64,000 nucleotides of DNA from Bacteroidia bacterium (GTDB lineage Bacteria > Bacteroidota > Bacteroidia > JADZBD01). Location: positions 347,531 through 411,530 of the forward strand of contig JADZBD010000002.1 in assembly GCA_020852255.1 (NCBI GenBank), written 5' to 3'. Shown here piece by piece: positions 25,440 to 32,921 of the stretch (positions are counted from its first letter, which is position 1; each line of letters starts with the position of its first letter). Below the pieces are notes generated by a model that made no database searches, was not told the origin of the DNA, and was given only the letters and a program-made list of their open reading frames with translations. Position numbers and translations under genes: made by a program.

Positions 25440-26417
25440 TTAGAATGCAGTTGCTTTAAGTTTCAGACCGGTTGTTTCCGGCCGTCCGGACATCAGGTTC
25501 ATATTCTGCACAGCCTGACCGCTGGCGCCTTTCAGCAGGTTATCAATAGCAGAGTGGATGAGCAGTTTTCCGCCATGTTTTTCCAGGCGCAGGTGGCATT
25601 TATTGGTATTCACCACCGATTTCACATCAATAGCATGATCCGACAGATGCGTGAAGGGGTGTTCGGCATAATAAGCGCTGAACACCTCGCGGATCCGGCT
25701 GATCTGCGCCACTGCATCTGTATATACTGTAGCATAGATACCCCGCGTAAAAGAACCCCGGTTAGGAATAAAGTTAAGTTCTCCTTTCCAGGAAGGAAGG
25801 ATATGGTGCAGCGTTTCCCCGATCTCCCCAAGATGCTGATGACCAAAAGGCTTGTAGGCAGAGAAATTATTGTTTCGCCAGCTGTAATGCGTTGTGTCGC
25901 TCAGCGATTGTCCGGCTCCGGTACTTCCCGTGGTGGCAGCAATATGCACATCACTTTGGAGCAACCCTTCTTTCGCCAGCGGAAGCAGGGCCAGCTGAAT
26001 GGCGGTAGCAAAACATCCCGGGTTAGCCACATGTTGAGCGGTCCGGATCGCTTCACGATCGAATTCCGGCAAACCATAGATAAAATCGTGCGTTCCCTTT
26101 AAGCGAAAATCCTGGCTCAGGTCAATGATCTTCTTACCGAGCAAACCGGGGTTTTCCTTCAGAAAAGCATCGGAAGCGCCATGTCCGAGGCAGAGAAAAA
26201 ACACATCCGCTTCCGTTCCGGGGTCGCCGGAGAATTTCAAGCTGGTATCACCCAACAGGTCGCCATGCACCAACCATACCGGTTTACCCTCGTGAGACCG
26301 GCTGAACGCGTTAATAATCTCTGTATCCGGGTGATTCGTCAGCAGGCGCAGCAGTTCCCCTCCGGTATAGCCGGAAGCTCCCACGATACTCACCTTTATT
26401 TTAGAGTTGCTCTGCAT
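25440..26417 (-). CDS. argC: N-acyl-gamma-glutamyl-phosphate reductase
   Basis: The protein, about 325 residues, has an N-terminal NADP-binding GASGYTGGELLRLL and the catalytic Cys in VANPGCFATAIQLALL. It also has the ArgC-typical FGHQHLGEIGE and a C-terminal SGQAVQNMNL. The ATG at 26417 is preferred; a GTG six bases upstream is also in frame. Either start overlaps the end of argG by about 17-23 bases, indicating translational coupling. It reduces the ArgB product in the arg pathway. Confidence 0.94.
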   Translation of the reverse strand: MQSNSKIKVSIVGASGYTGGELLRLLTNHPDTEIINAFSRSHEGKPVWLVHGDLLGDTSLKFSGDPGTEADVFFLCLGHGASDAFLKENPGLLGKKIIDLSQDFRLKGTHDFIYGLPEFDREAIRTAQHVANPGCFATAIQLALLPLAKEGLLQSDVHIAATTGSTGAGQSLSDTTHYSWRNNNFSAYKPFGHQHLGEIGETLHHILPSWKGELNFIPNRGSFTRGIYATVYTDAVAQISRIREVFSAYYAEHPFTHLSDHAIDVKSVVNTNKCHLRLEKHGGKLLIHSAIDNLLKGASGQAVQNMNLMSGRPETTGLKLKATAF

Positions 26418-27606
26418 GTTCACTGATCTTATGGTAGATTTCTACCTGGTTACCGAATATTTTGGAAAATCCTTTCACATCCTCTCCGGTCCATGATTTG
26501 TTCATTTCACCATAGGTACCGAAGCGGGAAGACATGAGATCAAAGGGTGAACGAATGCCGTCCACGGTGAAACGGTAAGGATATGCTGTGAGGAACACTT
26601 CGCCGCTCACCCGCTGTTGTGTATTCCGGAAGAAGGCTTCCACATCCCTCATGGCAGGATCCAGGAGTTGCCCTTCGTGTAACCAGTTCCCGTACCAGGC
26701 AGCCAGCTGGTCCTTCCAGTAGAGCTGCCATTTTGTAAGTACATGTTTTTCCAGGGCATGATGTGCTTTGATAATCATCATTGGTGCAGCTGCTTCAAAG
26801 CCTACCCGTCCCTTAATACCGATAATGGTGTCTCCCACGTGAATGTCGCGGCCGATACCAAAGCCCCTCAGTTGCGTTGCGAGGAAGGCAATAGCTTCCA
26901 CGGGGTGCGGAAATGCCAGTCCGTTAACAGCAATTAGATCGCCGGTCCTGAACTCCAGGCGGAATTTCTCCGGCAATTGCTTTGTTACCGGATCCGGAAA
27001 AGCCTCTTCAGGCAGGGGCTGATCGGAGGTCAGGGTTTCTTTCCCACCAACCGAGGTTCCCCAGATTCCTTTGTTGATGCTGTACGCTGCTTTTTCAAAA
27101 TTCATCATCACATGATGTTCCTTGAGGAAAGCGATCTCCTGTTCACGGGACAATTTCAGATCCCGTATGGGGGTAATAATTTCTGCCTCGGGCATCAGGA
27201 TGCGGATCAGCATATCGAAACGTACCTGGTCATTTCCTGCGCCCGTACTACCGTGCGCAATAGCTTCGGCCCCTATCTGCTGGGCGAAATCTGTTACGGC
27301 CTGGGCCTGAGAAATACGTTCGGCGCTCACGCTCAGGGGATAAGTATCGTTTTTCAGGATATTACCGTATACCAGGTAACGGATCACCTCATCATAAAAC
27401 GGCACCAGCTGATCCTTCACGGTGAAGGAGGCCAGCCCCAGAGAAGATGCATGTGATTCCAGGCGTTCGAGTTCCGCAGGGCTAAATCCGCCCGTATTCA
27501 CGGTAAGGGCATGCACTTCCATGCCGAGAACCTTTGTGAGATATACGCCGCAGAAGGTGGTATCGAGTCCGCCGCTAAAGGCAAGAACTACTTTCTTTTT
27601 TTTCAT
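26401..27606 (-). CDS. argG: Argininosuccinate synthase
   Basis: The 401-residue ATP-pyrophosphatase-family enzyme joins citrulline and aspartate. The N-terminal PP-loop reads VVLAFSGGLDTTFC. Further landmarks are AHGSTGAGNDQVRFD, which binds substrate, and TSVGGKETLTSDQP. The start MKKKKVVLAF lies one base after the GNAT gene stop. Compared with enterobacterial ArgG it is the shorter Bacteroidota type. It is the second gene of the arg operon. Confidence 0.94.
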   Translation of the reverse strand: MKKKKVVLAFSGGLDTTFCGVYLTKVLGMEVHALTVNTGGFSPAELERLESHASSLGLASFTVKDQLVPFYDEVIRYLVYGNILKNDTYPLSVSAERISQAQAVTDFAQQIGAEAIAHGSTGAGNDQVRFDMLIRILMPEAEIITPIRDLKLSREQEIAFLKEHHVMMNFEKAAYSINKGIWGTSVGGKETLTSDQPLPEEAFPDPVTKQLPEKFRLEFRTGDLIAVNGLAFPHPVEAIAFLATQLRGFGIGRDIHVGDTIIGIKGRVGFEAAAPMMIIKAHHALEKHVLTKWQLYWKDQLAAWYGNWLHEGQLLDPAMRDVEAFFRNTQQRVSGEVFLTAYPYRFTVDGIRSPFDLMSSRFGTYGEMNKSWTGEDVKGFSKIFGNQVEIYHKISEHAEQL

Positions 27607-27607
27607 G

Positions 27608-28210
27608 TTAGAGTATTTTAAAATAGGAAAGAACACGTTTTACTTTCTGCACCGGCTTCCCGGTTTGGTCTGCAGGGTTATATAGCATGGCTGTACAGAG
27701 ACAATTTGTTCTGTTTTTGCTTTGCAGGATGGGATAATTGATGCAGCTCCTGCAGCCGCTCCAGAATTCTTCGTCCGATGTAAGCTCAGAATACGTTACC
27801 GGACCATACCCCAGATCGGAATTGATCTTCATGACCGCCAGTCCGGTCGTTAAACCAAAAATCTTTGCCTCCGGAAACATTCGCCTTGAGAGTTTGAATA
27901 TTTTTCGTTTAATCTCACGCGCCAGTCCGCTCTTCCTGAATGCCGGAGCTACAATCAGGCCTGAGTTAGCCACGTACTTTCCGTGTTCCCAGGTTTCTAT
28001 ATAACAGAAGCCGGCCCAATCACCGCCGCGTGTGAAGGCAATTACCGCTTTACCCTCGCGGATTTTCTCAACGATATATTCCGGTGACCGTTTGGCAATA
28101 CCCGTTCCACGGGCTTTGGCGGAGGCCTCCATTTCAAGGCAGATTTGCTCTGCGAAAACAGCATGTTCTTCCGATGCATTCAGCACCAGGAATGATCCTT
28201 TAAATTCCAT
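27608..28210 (-). CDS. GNAT acyltransferase heading the arg operon; probable N-acyl-glutamate synthase
   Basis: The 200-residue GNAT protein has the acyl-CoA-binding loop VAPAFRKSGLAREIKRK (variant of Q/RxxGxG/A) preceded by a beta strand, NSGLIV. It is the first gene of the operon, one base before argG. The window has no argA or argJ, so this gene is the natural candidate for making N-acetyl- or N-succinyl-glutamate. Bacteroides genomes have a similar acetyltransferase next to argG. The C-terminal part has several Cys residues (GCRSCINYP, NRTNCLC), possibly structural. The function is inferred from context. Confidence 0.75.
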   Translation of the reverse strand: MEFKGSFLVLNASEEHAVFAEQICLEMEASAKARGTGIAKRSPEYIVEKIREGKAVIAFTRGGDWAGFCYIETWEHGKYVANSGLIVAPAFRKSGLAREIKRKIFKLSRRMFPEAKIFGLTTGLAVMKINSDLGYGPVTYSELTSDEEFWSGCRSCINYPILQSKNRTNCLCTAMLYNPADQTGKPVQKVKRVLSYFKIL

Positions 28211-28333
28211 AATGAAATAACGTGTTGTTCGGTTCCGGATAAGGTCAATGGCAAACGGTCACTGACTTCAACGGCACAAAACTTCAGGAAGAGAGTCGGG
28301 AGGGACCACCACGTAGGCAGTCAGAGCAGGCCG

Positions 28334-28348
28334 GACGCGATCAGCGTC
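28334..28348 (-). promoter_or_regulatory. Small hairpin at the stop codon of the arg-upstream peptide
   Basis: GACGC-N5-GCGTC forms a 5-bp stem that overlaps the last Arg codons and TGA of the small gene on the minus strand. There is no U-run. The rest of 28211-28333, between this and the arg operon, shows no clear promoter or terminator. A regulatory role is speculative. Confidence 0.25.
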
Positions 28349-28472
28349 TCGGGAAAAAGGGAACTTTAGAAGTAGCAAAAACTATTCCTGCGGGAATAGA
28401 AAACAGAACCGCCACTGCTGCGAACACCCTGCGGGCGGCAGCTTTCAGCGCGTTGATGTTTTTGTTTTTCAT
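28341..28472 (-). CDS. Possible 43-residue membrane or leader peptide upstream of the arg operon
   Basis: The ATG at 28472 follows AAAAAAGAA and opens 43 codons. The product has a basic N-terminus (MKNKNINALKAAARR) and one hydrophobic segment (VFAAVAVLFSIPAGIVFA), and ends PFFPRR. The in-frame extension to 28547 looks less natural. It is on the same strand as the arg operon, 130 bases upstream. It could be a small membrane peptide, a leftover signal sequence or a leader peptide; the paired Arg codons at its end invite the last idea. No family was recognised. Confidence 0.35.
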   Translation of the reverse strand: MKNKNINALKAAARRVFAAVAVLFSIPAGIVFATSKVPFFPRR

Positions 28473-28677
28473 TTCTTTTTTCGGTAAAAGAATTAAACGT
28501 TGCTTTTTATCGTTTGCAAAAGAAATACATTTTTCAATACGTACCAAAAAAAAATTCAGAAAAAGTGATGCTGCCCGGGTTCCGGCACATTGGCCCTCAG
28601 TAGGGATGTCCCGGGGAAGACACCATGCAGAGAAAATTCAGTAACTTGCAGCATCATTCCCACTTAAAAAAACAACT

Positions 28678-29493
28678 ATGAAAAAGTTCCTTCTGCTCCT
28701 GCTTCTTCCCACCGGCCTCCTGGCGCAGGTGTGTGACTCCCTGATCTCGCCTTGCGTAAGCACCTTTTCCCGGAACGGCTATTTTTTCGATCTGGAGGCG
28801 CTGAATCCCATCCAGATCCAGGGTTTTTCATTTACCGCTCAAAACGCAGGTACCCGCACCATTGAGGTATATTATAAGAACGGAACCCATGTCGGCAGCG
28901 AGAACAATGCCAGTGCATGGACGCTGATTGGGACCATGACCAACATCACGCCCGCATTTGCCATCAGCTGCCCGCTCCCTCACAACCAGTTTCTGTTCGC
29001 ATCTGCCATCAATATGAACGGCGGCGACCGTTTCGGATTCTACTTTCAAATGACTTCCGGTACAGGAACGCTGGAATCTCACAGCAACATTACCACCGGG
29101 AATATCGGAGCACAGGATGTGAACCTGATCCTGTATTCCGGAGTCGGCGCTAATCCGATTGCAGCTGCCTTCAGCCAGACACTGACGCAGAATCTTACAT
29201 TCCAGGGCGCAGTGATCTATGATTGCGTCACCTCCGTGGAAGAGAATAACTATACAGAGGTCACACTTTTCCCGAATCCCGCCGGCCAGCAGCTCACACT
29301 CACGGCCCATCCGGGTATGGTCTACAGCGGGAGCGTGCTGGATGTAAGCGGAAAACAGGTGATGGATGCAGGATCTTTCCTGGTTTCCGGATCCGTGATT
29401 GAGCTATCCGCACTGGCACCTGGGATATATACCCTGCTACTTCAGGATCATGAAGGCGGGCGAATCGTTCGCCGCTTCGTAAAGCAACCGTGA
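28678..29493 (+). CDS. T9SS-secreted protein of unknown function
   Basis: The 271-residue protein has a signal peptide (MKKFLLLLLLPTGLLAQ) and a beta-rich body of about 170 residues with two Cys near the mature N-terminus (VCDSLISPC). A type A T9SS sorting domain runs from about 190 (LFPNPAGQQLTL ... GIYTLLLQD). No catalytic motif was recognised. Its stop codon overlaps the GTG start of the next gene (GTGA), so the PLP enzyme may be translationally coupled to it. Confidence 0.78.
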   Translation: MKKFLLLLLLPTGLLAQVCDSLISPCVSTFSRNGYFFDLEALNPIQIQGFSFTAQNAGTRTIEVYYKNGTHVGSENNASAWTLIGTMTNITPAFAISCPLPHNQFLFASAINMNGGDRFGFYFQMTSGTGTLESHSNITTGNIGAQDVNLILYSGVGANPIAAAFSQTLTQNLTFQGAVIYDCVTSVEENNYTEVTLFPNPAGQQLTLTAHPGMVYSGSVLDVSGKQVMDAGSFLVSGSVIELSALAPGIYTLLLQDHEGGRIVRRFVKQP

Positions 29494-30365
29494 TTCCACT
29501 GCAGCCTGTAGAGTTGCCGGTGACCCTCAGAACCGGCATTCGGTTGCAGGTACTCCGCCTGGATCTGCTGCACCCGGAATACGGGGGCAATAAATGGTTT
29601 AAACTGAAGTTTAATATTGAACGTATGCGTCGGGAGGGGAAAAACACCCTTCTCACCTACGGAGGCGCCCATTCCAACCATATTGCCGCCACAGCCGCTG
29701 CCGGAAAAGAGTTTGGCTTTAAAACGATCGGAATTATCCGGGGCGATGAGCTGAACCCGGAGAGCAATGCCACCCTTCGCCGTGCTGCAGAGCAAGGAAT
29801 GGACCTGCACTTTCTTACACGGGAACAATACCGGAACAAACACCGGCCGGAGGAAAAGAAAAAAATACTCGAAAAATTCGGAGACGTTTATCATGTTCCG
29901 GAAGGAGGAGCCAATGAAGAAGCTACCAGGGGATGCGCCGGTATCATCGCGGAGATTCATGAACCCTTCGACTTTATTGTATGTGCCTGCGGTACGGGCT
30001 CTACACTTGCCGGACTGATCACCTCGCTCGAAAAGGCACAAATGGCTATCGGTATTCCTGTTTTATCAGAAGCTCAGTTTCTGGAAGAGAGGATCACGGG
30101 GTGGGTTGGTCCGGATAAAAATCTCCGTTCACGCTGGAAACTCTATTACGATTATTCGTTCGGAAGGTACGGGGCAATTACACCCGAACTTCGCAAATTT
30201 GCACGGGAATTCAGGGAAGACACAGGAATTCCGCTGGACTGCATTTATACAGCAAAAATGATGTGGGGACTGCTGGATCTGACCGAGAAAGGAGTATTCA
30301 TGAAGGGAGAAAAAGTGATTGCCCTGCACACCGGGGGTCTGCAGGGCAACCGGTCGGCAGAATGA
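29490..30365 (+). CDS. Fold-type II PLP enzyme (ACC deaminase/D-cysteine desulfhydrase family)
   Basis: The 291-residue protein has the family motif YGGNKWFKLKFN, with the PLP Lys in GNKWFK. It also has LTYGGAHSNHIAATAAAGKEFG and the phosphate-binding CACGTGSTLAGL. This group includes 1-aminocyclopropane-1-carboxylate deaminase and D-cysteine desulfhydrase; Bacteroidota members are usually of unknown in vivo substrate. The length is somewhat short (usually about 300-340). The start is GTG at 29490 in a GTGA overlap; an ATG-based start is not available nearby. Confidence 0.85.
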   Translation: MIPLQPVELPVTLRTGIRLQVLRLDLLHPEYGGNKWFKLKFNIERMRREGKNTLLTYGGAHSNHIAATAAAGKEFGFKTIGIIRGDELNPESNATLRRAAEQGMDLHFLTREQYRNKHRPEEKKKILEKFGDVYHVPEGGANEEATRGCAGIIAEIHEPFDFIVCACGTGSTLAGLITSLEKAQMAIGIPVLSEAQFLEERITGWVGPDKNLRSRWKLYYDYSFGRYGAITPELRKFAREFREDTGIPLDCIYTAKMMWGLLDLTEKGVFMKGEKVIALHTGGLQGNRSAE

Positions 30366-30369
30366 GGCA

Positions 30370-31134
30370 TCAGTCTTCCGACTCTACCATTTGATTTTCA
30401 TTATATGCCTTAACCATCGCCCGTTTCTGGCTGAGGCCTGAAAAATACGTTTTGGTGCTGATCGCAACGATGCCACCTGTTACATCCCCGTACATTGCAG
30501 GAATACCCCCGGTATATACGGTCATGCCCTGAATAGAAAGAGAAGGCACGCCGAATGTTCCGATGACACGCTGATCATCTATGAAATAGGCGGTGGTACC
30601 CCGGCGTGAACCCCGGATGTAGACATCTTTTCCGTCGGGTGTAGGCATTAATCCCGGAGTAACATTGGAAGCAATGTTCACGATATCGCCCTTATTGGAC
30701 GGCATCTGTTTAATTTCCATGTAGTCAATTTTCTTTCCGGAGCACATGGTTTCAGACACCATGCTTTCATATTTGGGAAGAATAACGATTCCGTCGAGAA
30801 CTGTTGCTTTCATACTCATTTTAAAATTCCTGAAGGAAGTTTTTCCTCCGGATACCGTGATGTCCGTTTGCAGGGTGTCGTAGCCAAGAAAATGCACACG
30901 AACGGTGTACTCACCGGCATCCAGTGGCTTTATTACATATCTCCCGTTCACATCAGTTTGCGCCGTTCTGAGTATTTCCTTTCCGGAGATCAGAAACACG
31001 TTGACGCCCGGGAACGATTCTCCGTTTTCATCGTTCACCGTTCCGCTGATTTCCCCGGTTTGTGCCAGCATGCCGGAACATCCGCATAGGAAAAGCAGTC
31101 CGAAAATCATCTTTTTTAATACGTTGGTATTCAT
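30370..31134 (-). CDS. CarboxypepD_reg plus TonB-plug protein without a beta-barrel
   Basis: The start is placed at MNTNVLKKMIFGLLFLCGC, a signal peptide ending near MLAQ. The mature part has a CarboxypepD_reg-like domain (GTVNDENGESFPGVNVFL, about 35-115). A plug-like segment follows, with DGKDVYIRGSRRGTTAYFIDD and TGGIPAMYGDVTGGIVAI. The protein stops at 254 residues; no outer-membrane barrel of the SusC/TonB type follows. This may be a genuine plug-only family, or a truncated receptor. It is divergent from an ECF sigma/anti-sigma pair across 133 bases. No clear promoter is visible in that gap. Confidence 0.75.
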   Translation of the reverse strand: MNTNVLKKMIFGLLFLCGCSGMLAQTGEISGTVNDENGESFPGVNVFLISGKEILRTAQTDVNGRYVIKPLDAGEYTVRVHFLGYDTLQTDITVSGGKTSFRNFKMSMKATVLDGIVILPKYESMVSETMCSGKKIDYMEIKQMPSNKGDIVNIASNVTPGLMPTPDGKDVYIRGSRRGTTAYFIDDQRVIGTFGVPSLSIQGMTVYTGGIPAMYGDVTGGIVAISTKTYFSGLSQKRAMVKAYNENQMVESED

Positions 31135-31267
31135 GTTATATGGTTTTAGGGTAAAGGATGTTTTTGTTAATAAGACGAGGGGGACTGGAAATTCCATACG
31201 CTCTCCACATTTTTTAAAAAAGTACATTTACTGCCTAACAGAATGAGTCTTTGTCCGTTTAAGAAGC

Positions 31268-31834
31268 ATGGCAGAACAGACCCCTGACACTGAACTGCTC
31301 CGGTTGTACCGCAGCACCGGTGACCGGTCGGCGTTTTCGGAGCTTTACCGAAGGTATGTACATCTTGTAATGGGTATGAGTTTAAAATACCTCAAGGACA
31401 AAGATGAGGCCAAGGATGCTGCCTCTCAGGTATTTGAAAAGTTACTGAAAGAATTAAAGCATGCCGAAATACAAAACTTCCGGGGCTGGCTGGGATTTGT
31501 GACGCGCAATCATTGCATCTCCATTTTACGAAAGAAAGGTGTTGAAAATGAAAGGAATGCAGCGCTGCGATATTTCTCCTCCCCCACTATGGAATCCGGG
31601 GAAGAAGAACGTCTTATCAGCAGGGAGAGCGATTACCACAGGCTTGAAACGTGCCTGAAAGAACTCAACCCTGACCAGGAAAAATGTCTACGCTTATTTT
31701 ATATAGAGGAATGCAGTTATGCCCAGGTGGCAGAACGAACCGGCTATACCATGAATGCTGTAAAAAGCCACCTCCAGAACGGAAAGAGAAACCTTAAGAT
31801 ACTGCTCGAAAAAAATGTCCACATCCCCAAATAA
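31268..31834 (+). CDS. ECF-type RNA polymerase sigma factor
   Basis: The 188-residue protein has sigma region 2 (AFSELYRRYVHLVMGMSLKY ... NFRGWLGFVTRNHCISILRK) and region 4 (CLKELNPDQEKCLRLFYIEE followed by SYAQVAERTGYTMNAVKSHL). These are the hallmarks of a sigma-70 ECF factor. Its 3' end overlaps by 20 bases the gene for a zinc-finger-type membrane protein, the expected anti-sigma partner. Possible targets include the divergent plug-domain gene. Confidence 0.92.
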   Translation: MAEQTPDTELLRLYRSTGDRSAFSELYRRYVHLVMGMSLKYLKDKDEAKDAASQVFEKLLKELKHAEIQNFRGWLGFVTRNHCISILRKKGVENERNAALRYFSSPTMESGEEERLISRESDYHRLETCLKELNPDQEKCLRLFYIEECSYAQVAERTGYTMNAVKSHLQNGKRNLKILLEKNVHIPK

Positions 31835-32921
31835 CCGGCACTGTCTTAGCCTCGGCGAGATGGAAGAATATGTGAAGGGCTCCCTTTCGCAGGGTGCAGC
31901 CCATGCGGTAGAAAAACACCTGCTTCATTGCGAGTTATGCAACGATGCTGTGGAAGGTTTCCGGCAACATCCGTTCACTGCAGCGGATCTGCCGCCGGAG
32001 CCTCAACCTAAGAACATCATTCGTTGGAAGGTCCTGAGTTCTGCTGCGGCCGCAGCAGCCATTGTGGCAGGGATATTTCTCTTCCAGAATGACTCAAAAG
32101 AGAACCTGATTTCAGAAAAGGCAGACAGGCAAACAAAACGTGCAGATTCATCTGCTGGTACGTTAACGGCAGCGCCGGAACAAAGCCGGAACAAGATGCT
32201 GAACGCACTCGTAGAAAAGGACAAGGAAGTAGGATCGCTGATCAGGGAACCGGTAAAAAAAATGGAAGTCCAGCCGGATTTCTATACCGCAAAGGATACA
32301 TCCTTCTGGGTAATGCCTCAGCAGAAAGTTTCACCTTTGAACAATCCTGCTGCCCCTGAGAATGGGCTTGTTTCGCCGAAGGACAACCTGAAAGACACTT
32401 TTCTTTTCGACCTGAAAGTAACACACTACGCATATTATTATGTTAGCGGGGAAGAAGTGCCGGACCAGATCCGATCTACGGAAGCCCGGTTTGAAAATGA
32501 ACAAGAAAAGGATCTCAGAAAGAAAGAGGGAAAGGATCTGGAGTGGGTAACTACAGAAGATGTGATCCGGAAGGCTATGGAAAATTTCTCAGAAGGAAAC
32601 TACGCATCAGCGCTGAAACTCTACAATGTTCTTATTTCCTATGAACCCAATGATGTAAACGCCCTCTTCTACGCATCCGTATGTTACAAGAATCTCAACA
32701 GGGCGGCAGATGCCGTATCCTATCTGGAACGTGTGACCGGCAGCATTCATACCAGTTTTGCCGAAGAAGCTGAATGGGAGCTGGCCCAGTGTTACGTTCA
32801 GATGAAGGAATTTAAAAAGGCAGAAGAGCAATTGGAAAAGATATGGCAGAAAAAAGGATTTTATTCTGAACGGGCGCTCCCGATGCTCCGGAAAGTACGC
32901 CTCAAGAATAAAAAGCAGTAA
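31815..32921 (+). CDS. Putative anti-sigma factor with zinc-binding N-terminus, one membrane segment and TPR tail
   Basis: The 368-residue protein has an N-terminal zinc-anti-sigma-like motif, with VEKHLLHCELCNDAV giving the HxxxCxxC pattern. A single hydrophobic segment lies at about 75-92 (VLSSAAAAAAIVAGIFLF). A polar linker leads to TPR-like repeats (FSEGNYASALKLYNVLISYE, PNDVNALFYASVCYKNL). This layout suits a sigma regulator that senses a periplasmic signal through protein-protein contacts. Its translation overlaps the sigma gene. It ends immediately before the rng stop on the other strand. Confidence 0.8.
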   Translation: MSTSPNNRHCLSLGEMEEYVKGSLSQGAAHAVEKHLLHCELCNDAVEGFRQHPFTAADLPPEPQPKNIIRWKVLSSAAAAAAIVAGIFLFQNDSKENLISEKADRQTKRADSSAGTLTAAPEQSRNKMLNALVEKDKEVGSLIREPVKKMEVQPDFYTAKDTSFWVMPQQKVSPLNNPAAPENGLVSPKDNLKDTFLFDLKVTHYAYYYVSGEEVPDQIRSTEARFENEQEKDLRKKEGKDLEWVTTEDVIRKAMENFSEGNYASALKLYNVLISYEPNDVNALFYASVCYKNLNRAADAVSYLERVTGSIHTSFAEEAEWELAQCYVQMKEFKKAEEQLEKIWQKKGFYSERALPMLRKVRLKNKKQ

